64,000 bases of DNA, from the NCBI RefSeq assembly GCF_023101145.1, contig NZ_CP073714.1, forward strand, positions 4,650,001-4,714,000, in the 5' to 3' direction. The DNA is from Paenibacillus pabuli. Its GTDB lineage: Bacteria > Bacillota > Bacilli > Paenibacillales > Paenibacillaceae. The notes under the pieces were generated by a model. It did no database searches, was not told the DNA's origin, and was given only the letters and a program-made list of their open reading frames with translations. Shown here one piece after another: positions 10,226-19,475 of this stretch (position 1 is its first letter; every line of letters starts with the position of its first letter). Both the position numbers and the translations under genes were made by a program.

Positions 10226-11293
10226 TTATTGGAAATCAGCTTTTTGCTCTTCCAAGTGCTTAGGCGTTTGTTCGAACATGCTGTCGATCAAGCCTGAAAT
10301 CGTCATTTTCTCGGTTTTTTCCGCTTTTTTGATCTCTTCATTCACTTTTGCTTTTGCTTCTTCTTTCACACGTGCTGTATCTTCTTCAGTCCACAGACCT
10401 TTTTTCTCCAGATATTTAGCAAAACGTGCGATTGGATCTTTTACGCTCCACTCAGCCTCTTCTTCTTTCGTACGATACTTGGAAGCATCATCAGAAAGGG
10501 AGTGTGGACGGAAACGATAAGTAACAGCTTCGATCAACGTTGCGCCTTCGCCATTACGTCCGCGTTCAGCAGCTTCCTGAACCGCTTTGATAACAGCAAA
10601 GATGTCCATACCGTCAACTTTAACACCTTTGATACCTGCTGCTACCGCTTTGTGAGCGATGGACAGAGCTGCTGTTTGTTTAGCAAAAGGAGTTGTGATG
10701 GCATAACCGTTGTTTTGTACAAAGAAGATTACAGGCAGTTTGTATACACCAGCGTAGTTCAGACCTTCATAGAAGTCACCTTCGGAAGAACCGCCATCAC
10801 CTGTGTATGTGATAACTACTTGTTTTTGTTTTTTCAATTTGTAACCCATAGCAATACCCATTGCGTGCAGAATTTGTGCACCAATGATGATTTGCGGCAT
10901 TAATACGTTAACGCCATCTGGAATTTGTCCACCATGCTGGTGTCCACGGGAGTACAGGAATGCTTGATAAAGAGGAAGTCCGTGCCACACGAGTTGCGGA
11001 ATGTCGCGATAGCCTGGAGCGATGAAATCTTCTTTTTCAAGGGCAAACTCACTACCTACCATTGTAGCTTCTTGACCAGATACTGGAGCATAGAAACCAA
11101 GACGACCTTGACGGCCAAGGTTTACTGCACGGTCATCCCAAGTACGGGTAAATACCATGCGATACATAATTTCTTTTAATTGATCGTCGGAAAGCTTAGG
11201 CATCATGTCTTTGTTAACAATTTCGCCGTCAGGAGACAGCACGGACAGAGCTTCTACATCCTCCGTATATACTTCATAAGGAACCTTGCTCAT
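10226..11293 (-). CDS. pdhA: Pyruvate dehydrogenase E1 component, alpha subunit
   Basis: Thiamine-diphosphate-binding subunit of E1, 355 aa from the ATG at 11293, which follows GAGGTGAAG. The TPP-binding signature GDGGSSEGDFYEGLNYAG and the following NNGYAI are at about residues 175-210, and the regulatory-loop-like YRFRPHSLSDD lies near residue 275. It is the first gene of the operon, with a strong sigma-A promoter 55-85 bp upstream. A further 105-bp gap separates it from pdhB, wider than normal for such subunit pairs. Confidence 0.96.
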   Translation of the reverse strand: MSKVPYEVYTEDVEALSVLSPDGEIVNKDMMPKLSDDQLKEIMYRMVFTRTWDDRAVNLGRQGRLGFYAPVSGQEATMVGSEFALEKEDFIAPGYRDIPQLVWHGLPLYQAFLYSRGHQHGGQIPDGVNVLMPQIIIGAQILHAMGIAMGYKLKKQKQVVITYTGDGGSSEGDFYEGLNYAGVYKLPVIFFVQNNGYAITTPFAKQTAALSIAHKAVAAGIKGVKVDGMDIFAVIKAVQEAAERGRNGEGATLIEAVTYRFRPHSLSDDASKYRTKEEEAEWSVKDPIARFAKYLEKKGLWTEEDTARVKEEAKAKVNEEIKKAEKTEKMTISGLIDSMFEQTPKHLEEQKADFQ

Positions 11294-11348
11294 TTTTTTC
11301 TTCACCTCAACAAAAAATTTGAATATCAAGTTCCGCTGTTATATTATT

Positions 11349-11378
11349 ATTATACACCTGTTTCACTGCATACGTCAA
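11349..11378 (-). promoter_or_regulatory. Sigma-A promoter of the pdh operon
   Basis: TTGACG (11373-11378) and TATAAT (11349-11354) on the minus strand with an 18-bp spacer, about 55 bp upstream of pdhA. A near-consensus vegetative promoter. Confidence 0.8.
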
Positions 11379-11547
11379 AGAAATCCGTAATTTTTTTATG
11401 TTTCCTTTGGGATTGTATGTATAACAGGGGGCTAATATTGGTATAACAGCATAATACATGATTGCGTGTTTGACCCATCCCCGCACCAGGTTAATCTTAC
11501 CGTATTGCGCGGTCGAATGCAAAAATAACCCGGAAAGGTGACGTTTT

Positions 11548-12282
11548 ATGACGGATTCCCGCTATTTGAAACGGACAATTGTTAAGGAAGAGATTGAAAG
11601 CCGTTATCTCGGTGAAAAACGGACCCTTCGCATCTATCTTCCCCCAGGCTACAACGAACTGCTTAGCTACCCTGTGGTGTACTGCCAGGATGGCGAAGAA
11701 TTTTTTAACTTTGGACGAATCGCCACAACAGCCAACCGCATCATTCTGGATGAAGGTGCCGAACCTTTCATTATAGTAGGGGTTCAAGTGGACGTATCCG
11801 TAAGAACTCAGGAGTACGCTCCTTTTGGCAGTCGATTCACAGCCTACACCAAGTGCTTTGCAGAAGAGATTATTCCCTATGTAGAAGAGAAATATCCTGT
11901 GCGCCGCTCTCCGCAGGAACGTATACTTGCTGGCGACTCACTGGGTGGTAGTGTTTCACTGCATCTTGCTCTTCTCTATCCTGACCTGTTTACACGTGTC
12001 ATCAGTATGTCTGGGGCCTTCTACACTGCCTCGCAGGAAATCTATGCTGCAGAGCAAGACTTGTCTTGGCTCACAATCTGGATGATTGTTGGTTTGCAGG
12101 AAACTTCCTTTAAAGCCGATACAGGTACCTATAATTTTGTTCAATTAAACCGGGATACCCGTGATTTACTGGAAAAACGAGGTGCACTCGTCTCCTATCA
12201 GGAGAAAGACGGGCATCACCAGTGGGGTTTCTGGCAGAAAGAACTGCCGGATGCATTGCTCTACTTTCTTCAGGAAAATTAA
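11548..12282 (+). CDS. Putative esterase, alpha/beta hydrolase fold (esterase D type)
   Basis: Protein of 244 aa without a signal peptide, so probably cytoplasmic. It resembles the esterase-D-like family (ferri-siderophore esterase and YjcH types). The nucleophile elbow is GDSLGGSVSLH at about residue 130 (GxSxG), LRIYLPPGY near residue 30 is typical of the family's N-terminal strand, and the terminal GHHQWGFWQKELP supplies the likely catalytic histidine. The start follows AAGGTGACGTTTT. It is transcribed alone, divergent from the pdh operon, with a terminator downstream. The natural substrate cannot be read from sequence; acyl-ester hydrolysis is the family-level call. Confidence 0.75.
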   Translation: MTDSRYLKRTIVKEEIESRYLGEKRTLRIYLPPGYNELLSYPVVYCQDGEEFFNFGRIATTANRIILDEGAEPFIIVGVQVDVSVRTQEYAPFGSRFTAYTKCFAEEIIPYVEEKYPVRRSPQERILAGDSLGGSVSLHLALLYPDLFTRVISMSGAFYTASQEIYAAEQDLSWLTIWMIVGLQETSFKADTGTYNFVQLNRDTRDLLEKRGALVSYQEKDGHHQWGFWQKELPDALLYFLQEN

Positions 12283-12298
12283 ATTCAATCATTGAACA

Positions 12299-12325
12299 GG
12301 CGGCTGAAATGCCGCTTTTGTTTTA
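12299..12325 (+). terminator. Intrinsic terminator downstream of the esterase gene
   Basis: GCGGC-TGAAAT-GCCGC hairpin followed by TTTTGTTTT on the plus strand, 17 bp after the stop codon. Confidence 0.75.
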
Positions 12326-12356
12326 CAATCATTTGATACCGCTTACAAATAAACTC

Positions 12357-12381
12357 AAAAAAGAAGCAGGCACACCTGCTT
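12357..12381 (-). terminator. Intrinsic terminator of the phosphatase operon
   Basis: AAGCAGG-TGTG-CCTGCTT on the minus strand, followed by a short T-rich tail (TCTTTTTT). It ends the TRIC/phosphatase transcript. Confidence 0.75.
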
Positions 12382-12430
12382 GTCCATTTCGGCTTCTTCT
12401 CTTGTATCACACATATCATTACTACAAACA

Positions 12431-12910
12431 TTATCCGATGTTATTCAATGAATGGTGCTTTTCAATCCGTTCCAATAACACATCGCAGCCTGCATCAAGC
12501 AGCCTGTAAACTTCTTCAAAATTCCCAGTATAATACGGGTCGGGAACTTCGCGGAGTGTTTCGTCTGGCAGGAGATCCATCATCTTGATAATTTCTGCTT
12601 CTTCACCGCCTGCAACACTCTTTACGTTAGCGGCGTTGGAATCATCCATGCATATAATGTAGTTAAACTGTACGAAGTCTTCACTTCCAAATTGTCTTGC
12701 AGCCATATCGGCATATGAAATTTGACGCGAATCAAGCAATTTCCGAGTCCCCTCATGCGGAGGTTTACCGACATGCCAGTCTCCTGTACCTGCCGAGTCC
12801 ACACGAATCTGCTGAGCTAGTCCTCTTTCATTAACTTTGTGGCGCAGGATGGCTTCAGCCATCGGCGATCGGCAAATATTGCCTAAACATACAAACAAAA
12901 CATTAATCAT
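12431..12910 (-). CDS. Low-molecular-weight protein tyrosine phosphatase
   Basis: Cytoplasmic cysteine-based phosphatase, 159 aa. The P-loop VCLGNICRSPMAEA near the N-terminus holds the catalytic CX5R, and DPYYTG in the C-terminal third carries the general-acid aspartate. The start at 12910 has AAGGGGG six bases upstream, overlapping the end of the TRIC gene, so the two are coupled. B. subtilis YfkJ and YwlE are homologues of this size, and the context does not say which this is. There is no tyrosine kinase or capsule gene nearby, so a role in exopolysaccharide control is not supported here. Confidence 0.9.
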   Translation of the reverse strand: MINVLFVCLGNICRSPMAEAILRHKVNERGLAQQIRVDSAGTGDWHVGKPPHEGTRKLLDSRQISYADMAARQFGSEDFVQFNYIICMDDSNAANVKSVAGGEEAEIIKMMDLLPDETLREVPDPYYTGNFEEVYRLLDAGCDVLLERIEKHHSLNNIG

Positions 12911-12911
12911 G

Positions 12912-13586
12912 TTAATCCCCCTTACTCAAGGTGCGGTTAAGTGGCGCTCTTGCTGGCTGAGGTTTCACACTCTCCGTTTGCACCAGAGAGCGACGTGGCA
13001 GCTTCCATTTATAATGAACAGAACACATCCGGAAGATCACAACTAACGCGAAACATATTAACAATCCCACGTTTGTAGTGAACCAGCCCATACCCACGGC
13101 AAAACCAGCGATTATGGCCCAAACGGCATAGATTTCATCCCGCAGCACCAGTGGTTTCCTTCCTGCCAGCAGATCACGGATAATCCCTCCGCCTATACCG
13201 GTCATCATTGCGGCAACAATAACGGCACTGATGGGATGGCCCATATTTACCGCGTATAACGCTCCTTGAATCGCAAACGCTGCAAGTCCTATCGCATCAA
13301 ACAGCGCCTCTGTCCGCTTCCAGTGACCAATCCACTTAAGAGGTAATACAAACGCAACGGCAACAGAGACTAGAGCGAGCATAATTAGCGCTCCCTGGCT
13401 CCACAGCATGGTTACGGGTACACCAATGAGAACATTACGAATAACTCCGCCTCCAAATGCGGTTACGAGTCCCAACACCAGTACGCCCAAAATATCATAT
13501 TCCTCTTCCATTGCCACGAAAGCTCCGGACATTGCAAATGCAATGGTGCCTATAATGCTGAACACTTCAAAAATGTGCAAGTCCAA
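12912..13586 (-). CDS. TRIC / UPF0126 family membrane protein
   Basis: Integral membrane protein of about 224 aa with seven predicted hydrophobic segments in two repeats. Both repeats carry the glycine-rich family motif (AFGGGVIRNVL and GIGGGIIRDLL). Bacterial members of this family are homologues of trimeric intracellular cation channels; the physiological ion is not established from sequence. The open frame starts at a TTG (13595) almost on top of the ribosome site GTGAGG, so I prefer the next TTG at 13586, ten bases downstream. Its stop is one base from the phosphatase gene. The pairing with a phosphatase may be only operon convenience. Confidence 0.85.
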   Translation of the reverse strand: MDLHIFEVFSIIGTIAFAMSGAFVAMEEEYDILGVLVLGLVTAFGGGVIRNVLIGVPVTMLWSQGALIMLALVSVAVAFVLPLKWIGHWKRTEALFDAIGLAAFAIQGALYAVNMGHPISAVIVAAMMTGIGGGIIRDLLAGRKPLVLRDEIYAVWAIIAGFAVGMGWFTTNVGLLICFALVVIFRMCSVHYKWKLPRRSLVQTESVKPQPARAPLNRTLSKGD

Positions 13587-13768
13587 CCTGTTCAAACCTC
13601 ACTTTTCAAGTCATCTCCATGTCGCTCTACCCATTGTATCCGCGCAAGCCGAAATTGTGCAACCACATTTTGTGGATTATACTGGTTTTATGAATGATTT
13701 TTGCGTCAAAATAGCACCTTAAGTTAGAAGTGAATTGTTTCTTTATTGATCAGGAAGGATGAAATAGA

Positions 13769-14410
13769 ATGACCAAGAAACGAATTGTTATTTTTACAGG
13801 TGGAAATCTCTCTCCTCAATTTTTAAATGAAATCAGTAAGGATGACATTATTATCGCAGCCGATCGTGGGGCGTTATTCTTAATAGAACATGGAGTTCAG
13901 CCACATATCGCAGTAGGAGATTTCGATTCCATTACCGAACAGGAGCGAGAAAGTGTACGAGATAACAGCGAACGGATCATCACTTGCGATCCTGTGCATA
14001 AGGATTTAACGGATACCGAGATGGCATTTGAAACAGCTTTGGAACTTGAGCCTACTGACATTCTTATGTTGGGCGCAACGGGCACTCGCATGGATCATAC
14101 ACTGGCTAACGTACATATTATGGTCCGCGCTATGCAGCATCATATTTCCTGTATTTTGCAGGATGAACACAATTATATGATGTTAACGACCTCCGAAGCT
14201 TATGTTGAAGACCGTGGATATGAGTATGTTTCCCTGCTCCCACTCACTAATGAAGTGACAGGAATTACGCTTGAAGGTTTCATGTACCCACTAGATCAAG
14301 CCACGATACGGATGGGACAATCTTTAGGTATTAGTAACAAGCTGCTTGGAAAGTCTGGCACTGTCTCGATCAATAGTGGATTATTACTCATTATTCAGAG
14401 CAAAGATTAA
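13769..14410 (+). CDS. thiN: Thiamine diphosphokinase ThiN
   Basis: Converts thiamine to thiamine diphosphate with ATP, the last salvage step; cytoplasmic, 213 aa. Family motifs are AADRGALFLIEHG, the nucleotide/metal-binding GDFDSI, and the conserved KDLTDTEMA followed by GATGTRMDH. The start ATG has AGGAAGG ten bases upstream. It is monocistronic with its own terminator and lies about 2.4 kb from the thiazole operon that supplies the same cofactor, on the opposite strand. In B. subtilis it sits near rpe/spoVM; that context is absent here. Confidence 0.93.
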   Translation: MTKKRIVIFTGGNLSPQFLNEISKDDIIIAADRGALFLIEHGVQPHIAVGDFDSITEQERESVRDNSERIITCDPVHKDLTDTEMAFETALELEPTDILMLGATGTRMDHTLANVHIMVRAMQHHISCILQDEHNYMMLTTSEAYVEDRGYEYVSLLPLTNEVTGITLEGFMYPLDQATIRMGQSLGISNKLLGKSGTVSINSGLLLIIQSKD

Positions 14411-14479
14411 CCTCCTGCAACTACTTATTACGTTTTTGTAACCTATGATTCGGATTAAAAACAAACTCAAAAAATAACA

Positions 14480-14507
14480 AAGACCCTTGATACACAAGGG
14501 TCTTTTC
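14480..14507 (+). terminator. Intrinsic terminator downstream of thiN
   Basis: AAGACCCTT-GATACAC-AAGGGTCTT followed by TTCT on the plus strand; the A-rich left flank may allow some bidirectional use. Confidence 0.8.
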
Positions 14508-14691
14508 TATGTTTGAAACATTCTACATTCGTCAATGATTAATTTTTTGACATTTTTAATGGTATTTTAATAAACAAACCCAAACCATTGCGGCCCTAAG
14601 GACAATCAGGTTCCATCCAATTTCTAGGTTGTTACAAAGCTGTTATACTCGCTCTAGCAACTAAACGAAAACGAATTTTGGAGGTAACTAC

Positions 14692-15192
14692 ATGAAAACA
14701 AACATCTTTGTCCAAAAGGCCGTAACCGTCGGGTTGTGCGCTACACTAGGTTTTGGAGCTGTATTAATGACTAATGCACCTGTTGCACAGGCAGCAAGCG
14801 CGTCTGTATCCACAGGACAACAAATCGTGAACTATGGTAAAACTTTTACAGGAACTCCATATAAATTTGGCGCGTCAACTTCTACAACCAGAAATTTTGA
14901 CTGCTCTTCTTTTATGAAATACATCTTCAAAAAGTATGGTGTTGATTTGCCGCGTACATCCGTTAAGCAATCCAAAGAAGGCGTAGCTGTATCTAAAGCG
15001 AATCTGCGCGTTGGAGATTTGGTCTTCTTTTCTAGCGGTAGTCGCTCTACAGGCTCCAATATTACTCACGTAGCTGTATATGCAGGAAACGGAAAAATTC
15101 TGCACACGTACGGATCACCAGGTGTTACTCTCTCCGACTTAAACTCGGGTAATTGGAAAAAAACTTATATTAAAGCTCGCCGCGTACTGTAG
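14692..15192 (+). CDS. Secreted NlpC/P60 family peptidoglycan hydrolase
   Basis: Exported cell-wall endopeptidase of 166 aa. A Sec signal peptide covers roughly residues 1-34 (charged start, hydrophobic core, APVAQA-A cleavage-like end). A single NlpC/P60 domain follows with no SH3 or LysM targeting module, so it is a minimal enzyme. The catalytic cysteine is in NFDCSSFMKYIF, the histidine in THVAVYAG and the third polar residue in ILHTYGSPG. The start has GGAGGT six bases upstream. It is monocistronic with a terminator downstream. Family enzymes cut gamma-D-Glu-diaminopimelate bonds; that activity here is inferred. Confidence 0.88.
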   Translation: MKTNIFVQKAVTVGLCATLGFGAVLMTNAPVAQAASASVSTGQQIVNYGKTFTGTPYKFGASTSTTRNFDCSSFMKYIFKKYGVDLPRTSVKQSKEGVAVSKANLRVGDLVFFSSGSRSTGSNITHVAVYAGNGKILHTYGSPGVTLSDLNSGNWKKTYIKARRVL

Positions 15193-15221
15193 TTCATGCT
15201 TCAGAATAACGATGCGAGTAG

Positions 15222-15248
15222 GGCCGGATCTAATGATCCGGTCTTTTT
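15222..15248 (+). terminator. Intrinsic terminator downstream of the NlpC/P60 gene
   Basis: GGCCGGATC-TAAT-GATCCGGTC followed by TTTTT on the plus strand. Confidence 0.85.
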
Positions 15249-15333
15249 ATAATTACCCCATGAAGTTCTCTGTTCAAACTAGGAGTTATGTGGAAAACAG
15301 AAAAACAGAAATGGGTTCGGCGATATGACTTCT

Positions 15334-16029
15334 TTATTTGGTATGAAGCATATAGCCGATTCCACGAACGGTATGAATTAATTTGATGGCTTTGCCCTTA
15401 TCCACTTTCACGCGCAAGTGCTTGATGTACACATCCACGACATTGGTATCCATTGCAAAATCCAAATCATACCCCCACACTTCCCTTAAAATAACCCTCC
15501 GCGGACATGCCTCGTTCACATGACGAGCCAAAAACTCCAGCAATTCGTATTCTTTTGGAGTCAATACCAGATATTCTCCTGCACGACTTACCCGACGTGA
15601 ACGAAGATTCACTTTAAGATCATGCACCACAATGACTTCTTCATCTTCCTGTGATACATGTGCAAACAGACGTAACAGATTTCGTACCCTGGCCAACAGG
15701 ACATTACGATGTATAGGCTCTTCAATCACATCATTTGCACCATAATCCAGCCATTCCACGATTATTTCAGGAGATGTCTTTGGAGTTATGACAAGCAATG
15801 GAGAAAGGACCCCTTTTTTTACGAAATCCTCTAATCCATTTGTAAGAGTATCTTCCTGACATCCTTCATTCATTAATATAATCATATTGAGATTTGTTAA
15901 TGTTGATTCAGAAATACGGTTTAAATCTGTCCATTCCAATTGTTCGACCTGGTACCCTTCACCACACAATATTTCTTGGATAAAAGTAACCAGATCTCCC
16001 CTGCCAATCAGTAATATGGATGTTTTCAT
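15334..16029 (-). CDS. Orphan OmpR-type response regulator with degenerate receiver
   Basis: DNA-binding protein of 231 aa. The C-terminal half is a clear OmpR/PhoB winged helix (LTPKEYELLEFLARH, NVVDVYIKHLRVKVD, HTVRGIGYML). The N-terminal receiver keeps the fold but lacks key residues. The usual acidic pair after strand 1 is replaced by LLIGRGD, the phosphoacceptor position (about residue 53-54) reads IILMNEG with no Asp, and the conserved Lys region reads VIEEPI instead of a TKPF-like motif. No histidine kinase gene is adjacent. It probably works without phosphorylation, like other atypical response regulators. Its targets are unknown. Confidence 0.85.
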   Translation of the reverse strand: MKTSILLIGRGDLVTFIQEILCGEGYQVEQLEWTDLNRISESTLTNLNMIILMNEGCQEDTLTNGLEDFVKKGVLSPLLVITPKTSPEIIVEWLDYGANDVIEEPIHRNVLLARVRNLLRLFAHVSQEDEEVIVVHDLKVNLRSRRVSRAGEYLVLTPKEYELLEFLARHVNEACPRRVILREVWGYDLDFAMDTNVVDVYIKHLRVKVDKGKAIKLIHTVRGIGYMLHTK

Positions 16030-16152
16030 TTTCTCACCCGGCCTGTCTTATACGCTGCTACATCGGATGGTTTCAATTACACTTGTCCCCACATTTTTCT
16101 TGAGTTCACTTTGTATCACAGCGTTGTTGTATGTTTATCATGCCGTAAAATG

Positions 16153-16181
16153 AAAAAGTCCATTCCTGAAAGGAATGAACT
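16153..16181 (-). terminator. Intrinsic terminator of the thiazole operon
   Basis: GTTCATTCC-TTTCA-GGAATGGAC followed by TTTTT on the minus strand, just after the thiF stop. Confidence 0.85.
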
Positions 16182-16204
16182 CGAAACATTCATTTGTTTT
16201 TTCT

Positions 16205-17254
16205 CTAACCAAAGTAACGATGAACCAGTGTACGTGCCTCTGCCGTGTCTTTTGTTCCATGCACAAGGACGCGGCCATCCTGAAAAATGACCATCCTGTG
16301 GGCTCCGATTGTATAAGAAACCAAAAACGGATTAGCCTCCACTTTGCCTTCATCCAGCTTGCTGAGGCGATCAGCCGTGTGCTGTAGATCCAGGTTCATA
16401 CGTCGTGAAGGACGAATCTGTACCGTATCCCTGCCACATAATACGTCTGTTTTCTCTAGGTTTGAGGCAGAGAGGTACGGGTAGTTAGCCTTTACTCCGC
16501 AGGAAGGACAATCTTCTTTGCGGGCACCGTCGACGTTAATGGATATGTATTCATTTCTCCACACATCGAATGACAGCAATTTGTGTCTCAGCGCACCTAC
16601 ATTGCCGCTAAGAAATTTCATCGCTTCAGCAGTCTGGTTCGCCGTAACCATCTGCACCGCCTGAGGGATAATGCCTGAAGTATCACATGTGTCCCCACCT
16701 AATGGAATCTCACCCAACAAACAGTTTAAACAAGGGGTTTCTCCAGGCAGAAATGTGTAGGTAATTCCATAACTGCCCACACATCCACCATAAATCCAGG
16801 GGATACGATACTTCTGAGACATATCATTTATTAATAACCGGGTATCAAAATTATCTGTTGCATCCATGATCAGATCTGCGTTCTGAACCAATTCCTCAAG
16901 TTCATCCACCCTGACGTCCATCACTTTACCTATAACTTCAACGGTAGAGTTAATGTCAGACAGGCGCTTCTCGGCTGCCATCGCTTTGGGCATTCGTTGA
17001 ATGGCATCTTGCTCTACATATAACTGTTGCCGCTGCAGGTTACTCCACTCCACATAATCACGATCTGCAATGGTAATATGGCCAATACCTGAACGTACCA
17101 GTGTTTCCGCAATGCCCGTGCCAAGCGCGCCCGCTCCAACAATTAATACTCTGCTGTTATTCAATCGATGCTGACCATCCTTACCGATAGGTGCGTACCG
17201 TTCCTGTCTGGAATAGCGGTCTCCCTGCTCAGAGGATTGTGTCTGATTAGTCAT
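16205..17254 (-). CDS. thiF: ThiF/MoeB family adenylyltransferase for ThiS activation
   Basis: Activates the C-terminal glycine of ThiS with ATP so that sulfur can be added for the thiazole ring; 349 aa. The ATP-binding loop [15 protein letters not shown] is at about residue 40, followed by [16 protein letters not shown], then [15 protein letters not shown] zinc CxxC pair is seen as CLNCLL and again in CPSCGV. The C-terminal 60-70 residues are an extra, poorly conserved region. It starts within the last bases of thiG (ATGA overlap), so translation is coupled. MoeB-like dual use in molybdopterin synthesis cannot be excluded, but the operon says thiamine. Confidence 0.92.
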   Translation of the reverse strand: MTNQTQSSEQGDRYSRQERYAPIGKDGQHRLNNSRVLIVGAGALGTGIAETLVRSGIGHITIADRDYVEWSNLQRQQLYVEQDAIQRMPKAMAAEKRLSDINSTVEVIGKVMDVRVDELEELVQNADLIMDATDNFDTRLLINDMSQKYRIPWIYGGCVGSYGITYTFLPGETPCLNCLLGEIPLGGDTCDTSGIIPQAVQMVTANQTAEAMKFLSGNVGALRHKLLSFDVWRNEYISINVDGARKEDCPSCGVKANYPYLSASNLEKTDVLCGRDTVQIRPSRRMNLDLQHTADRLSKLDEGKVEANPFLVSYTIGAHRMVIFQDGRVLVHGTKDTAEARTLVHRYFG

Positions 17255-18018
17255 GTATGAACCATTCCTTCCACCGGACTACTCGCTGCTGCATAACGCT
17301 TTACGGGAATCATGCCTGCCTCATAAGCCAGTCTTCCTGCTTCAACCCCCATTCGCATTGCCTTCGCCATCTTCACTGGGTCTCCGGATCCGGAGACGGC
17401 TGTATTCAACAATACACCGTCTGCTCCCAGTTCCATTGCATGAGCAGCATCTTTAGGTGCACGAAGTCCTGCATCCACAATGACAGGAACGACAGCTTGT
17501 TCAATAATAATCTCCAGATTATAAGGATTAATAATTCCTCTCCCCGCCCCTATGGGCGAAGCCCCAGGCATGACAGCATGTACGCCGAGTAGCTGCAATC
17601 GCTTGGCCAAAATAACATCGTCCGAAATATAAGGCAGTACCGTAAAGCCCTTTTCAAGCAGGATCTCGCAAGCTTTATAGGTTTCAATCGGGTCAGGCAG
17701 CAAAGTGATTCCATCGCCGATGACTTCCACTTTTATCATATCACAAAGACCCGAAGCCCGAGCAAGTTCAGCAATTCGCACAGCTTCCTCTGCTGTTGAA
17801 GCACCAGCTGTATTGGGAAGCAGCGTATACCTTTTTAAGTCCAATGTGTCCAGAAAATGCTGTTTGTTCCGATCCTCCAGATTCAAACGCCGAACTGCAA
17901 ATGTTAATACTTCCGTACCTGAAGCTTCAACCGCCTGGCTTTGCACTTCCAAGTCCGAAAATTTGCCTGTACCCAAAAGCAATCTGGACTCAAATGTATA
18001 ATTTCCAATCCTCAACAT
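17251..18018 (-). CDS. thiG: Thiazole synthase ThiG
   Basis: Makes the thiamine thiazole from deoxyxylulose phosphate, dehydroglycine and ThiS thiocarboxylate; 255 aa TIM barrel. Motifs include [14 protein letters not shown] at the N-terminus, the lysine-containing [11 protein letters not shown] (probable Schiff-base lysine), [13 protein letters not shown] and [20 protein letters not shown]. The start at 18018 is preceded by GGGAGG, which is part of the thiS C-terminal glycine codons. It is tightly linked between its partners thiS and thiF. Confidence 0.96.
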   Translation of the reverse strand: MLRIGNYTFESRLLLGTGKFSDLEVQSQAVEASGTEVLTFAVRRLNLEDRNKQHFLDTLDLKRYTLLPNTAGASTAEEAVRIAELARASGLCDMIKVEVIGDGITLLPDPIETYKACEILLEKGFTVLPYISDDVILAKRLQLLGVHAVMPGASPIGAGRGIINPYNLEIIIEQAVVPVIVDAGLRAPKDAAHAMELGADGVLLNTAVSGSGDPVKMAKAMRMGVEAGRLAYEAGMIPVKRYAAASSPVEGMVHT

Positions 18019-18021
18019 AAT

Positions 18022-18225
18022 TCAACCGCCTCCCACAAAATGTACAATTTCAATTCGATCTCCGTCTCTTATGGCTGTTGTCTCATGATATTCACGTGTT
18101 AAAATTTGCCGATTCAATTCAACCACGACGGTTTTAACTTGCAAATTAAATGAATGGAGCAATTTGTCCACACGATCTATGCTATCTTCAATTTGCATGG
18201 TTTGTCCGTTGACAATGATATTCAC
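18022..18225 (-). CDS. thiS: Sulfur carrier protein ThiS
   Basis: Ubiquitin-like sulfur carrier of 67 aa ending in the required Gly-Gly (VHFVGGG). ThiF adenylates this tail and ThiG uses its thiocarboxylate. The beta-grasp pattern MNIIVNGQTMQIEDS is typical. The start is GTG at 18225, nine bases after AAAGGAGAT, and lies inside the end of thiO with a 38-base overlap in another frame. Confidence 0.95.
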   Translation of the reverse strand: MNIIVNGQTMQIEDSIDRVDKLLHSFNLQVKTVVVELNRQILTREYHETTAIRDGDRIEIVHFVGGG

Positions 18226-19450
18226 TGAGCATCTCCTTTCGGTTCATACGATTTGGACTAAGATCCTGAATTCCCAACTCTTCAGAAGTTTTACCGTAGA
18301 TCAAATCAGCCATTAAGCTGCCCGTAATCGCACTAAGCAGTATGCCATTACGATAGTGTCCAAAAGCAGCGAATAAGCCGGGAATACTATCACAAGCCCC
18401 TATATAGGGCAATCCATCCGGGGTCGAAGGTCTAACTCCTGCCCATGCCCGAAGAAAATGCGCTTCCTTCATGCCAGGTACCCAGCTTGTCGCAGCAGTA
18501 AGCAATTTCTGAATGCCTTGAACTGAGACTTTTGTATCTGTTTTTCCAGGAAGGCTGGTTGCACCGAGCCACACTTCTCCATTGGCTTTGGGCACAATAT
18601 ATATATCCTCTGCATAGACCGTTTTGTCAGGTCTGTAACCAACATGATGGGGTGAGAACTGCACCGCTGCAATTTCACCCTTCACAGGCAAAACAGGTAA
18701 ACCAATGTCCACTTGTTTCATCAACTCATCTCCATGTAATCCTGTTGCAACAATGACATTCTTCGATGTCATCGTTCCTATTGAAGTCTTGATTCCCTGC
18801 ACTCCGTTGAAATCCGTATGCAAGCGGACATCCTGAACACCTTCCACCACCCTTGCTCCCATGGCTTGGGCCGATCTGACATAAGCCTGAGTTAGATGGA
18901 CAGGAAGAACTTCGCTCTCGGAAGGTCTGTAATATGCACCGTACGTATTCCTGTTCAACCATGACGCTTCCTGTTGAACAGCGACACGATCCCACCAAAT
19001 GGGTTTTTCAGAGAAATTCGAAGATCGGCTATTTTTGTAATCGCTGACCTCACTGTATGAACGAAAAGGAGTAATAAAACCACTCTGTTGCAGCCCCATA
19101 TCTACTCCGCTAAGCGAACTGATTCGTTCCTTTTGCTCATGAAGCAGCGCTTTGCTTTGCCATGCAAGCTTCGCCATCACAGCATGAGTGAATTCCTCAC
19201 TGTCAGCAGCAAGCATTCCGGCGGCTGCGCTGGAAGTTCCCCCGGCAATTCGCGCACGCTCAACCAGAAGAACGTCATGGCCTCGGGTTGCGAGTTCACA
19301 TGCGATGGCACATCCGATAACTCCTCCGCCTACAATAATGGTTTCTGCATGCAGTTTTCCTCGAATTTCGGTTCCAGCTTTTCTCATGGGTACCGTTCCT
19401 TGATGAAAATTTGAACGATTCCCACTTCGATTTTTTGCTTCCTCACTCAT
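18188..19450 (-). CDS. thiO: Glycine oxidase ThiO
   Basis: FAD-dependent D-amino-acid oxidase-like enzyme that turns glycine into the dehydroglycine used by ThiG. It is 420 aa, about 50 longer than B. subtilis GoxB because of an N-terminal extension of roughly 30 residues before the FAD motif TIIVGGGVIGCAIACELATR. Downstream are GGTSSAAAGMLAAD and the C-terminal FAD signature FAAFGHYRNGILLSAITG. The ATG at 19450 has AAGGAGAT six bases upstream, so the extension appears real. Its end overlaps thiS. Alternative: another DadA-type oxidase, excluded by operon context. Confidence 0.93.
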   Translation of the reverse strand: MSEEAKNRSGNRSNFHQGTVPMRKAGTEIRGKLHAETIIVGGGVIGCAIACELATRGHDVLLVERARIAGGTSSAAAGMLAADSEEFTHAVMAKLAWQSKALLHEQKERISSLSGVDMGLQQSGFITPFRSYSEVSDYKNSRSSNFSEKPIWWDRVAVQQEASWLNRNTYGAYYRPSESEVLPVHLTQAYVRSAQAMGARVVEGVQDVRLHTDFNGVQGIKTSIGTMTSKNVIVATGLHGDELMKQVDIGLPVLPVKGEIAAVQFSPHHVGYRPDKTVYAEDIYIVPKANGEVWLGATSLPGKTDTKVSVQGIQKLLTAATSWVPGMKEAHFLRAWAGVRPSTPDGLPYIGACDSIPGLFAAFGHYRNGILLSAITGSLMADLIYGKTSEELGIQDLSPNRMNRKEMLSEYHCQRTNHAN

Positions 19451-19475
19451 GATCTCATCTCCTTGATTCGGCGTA

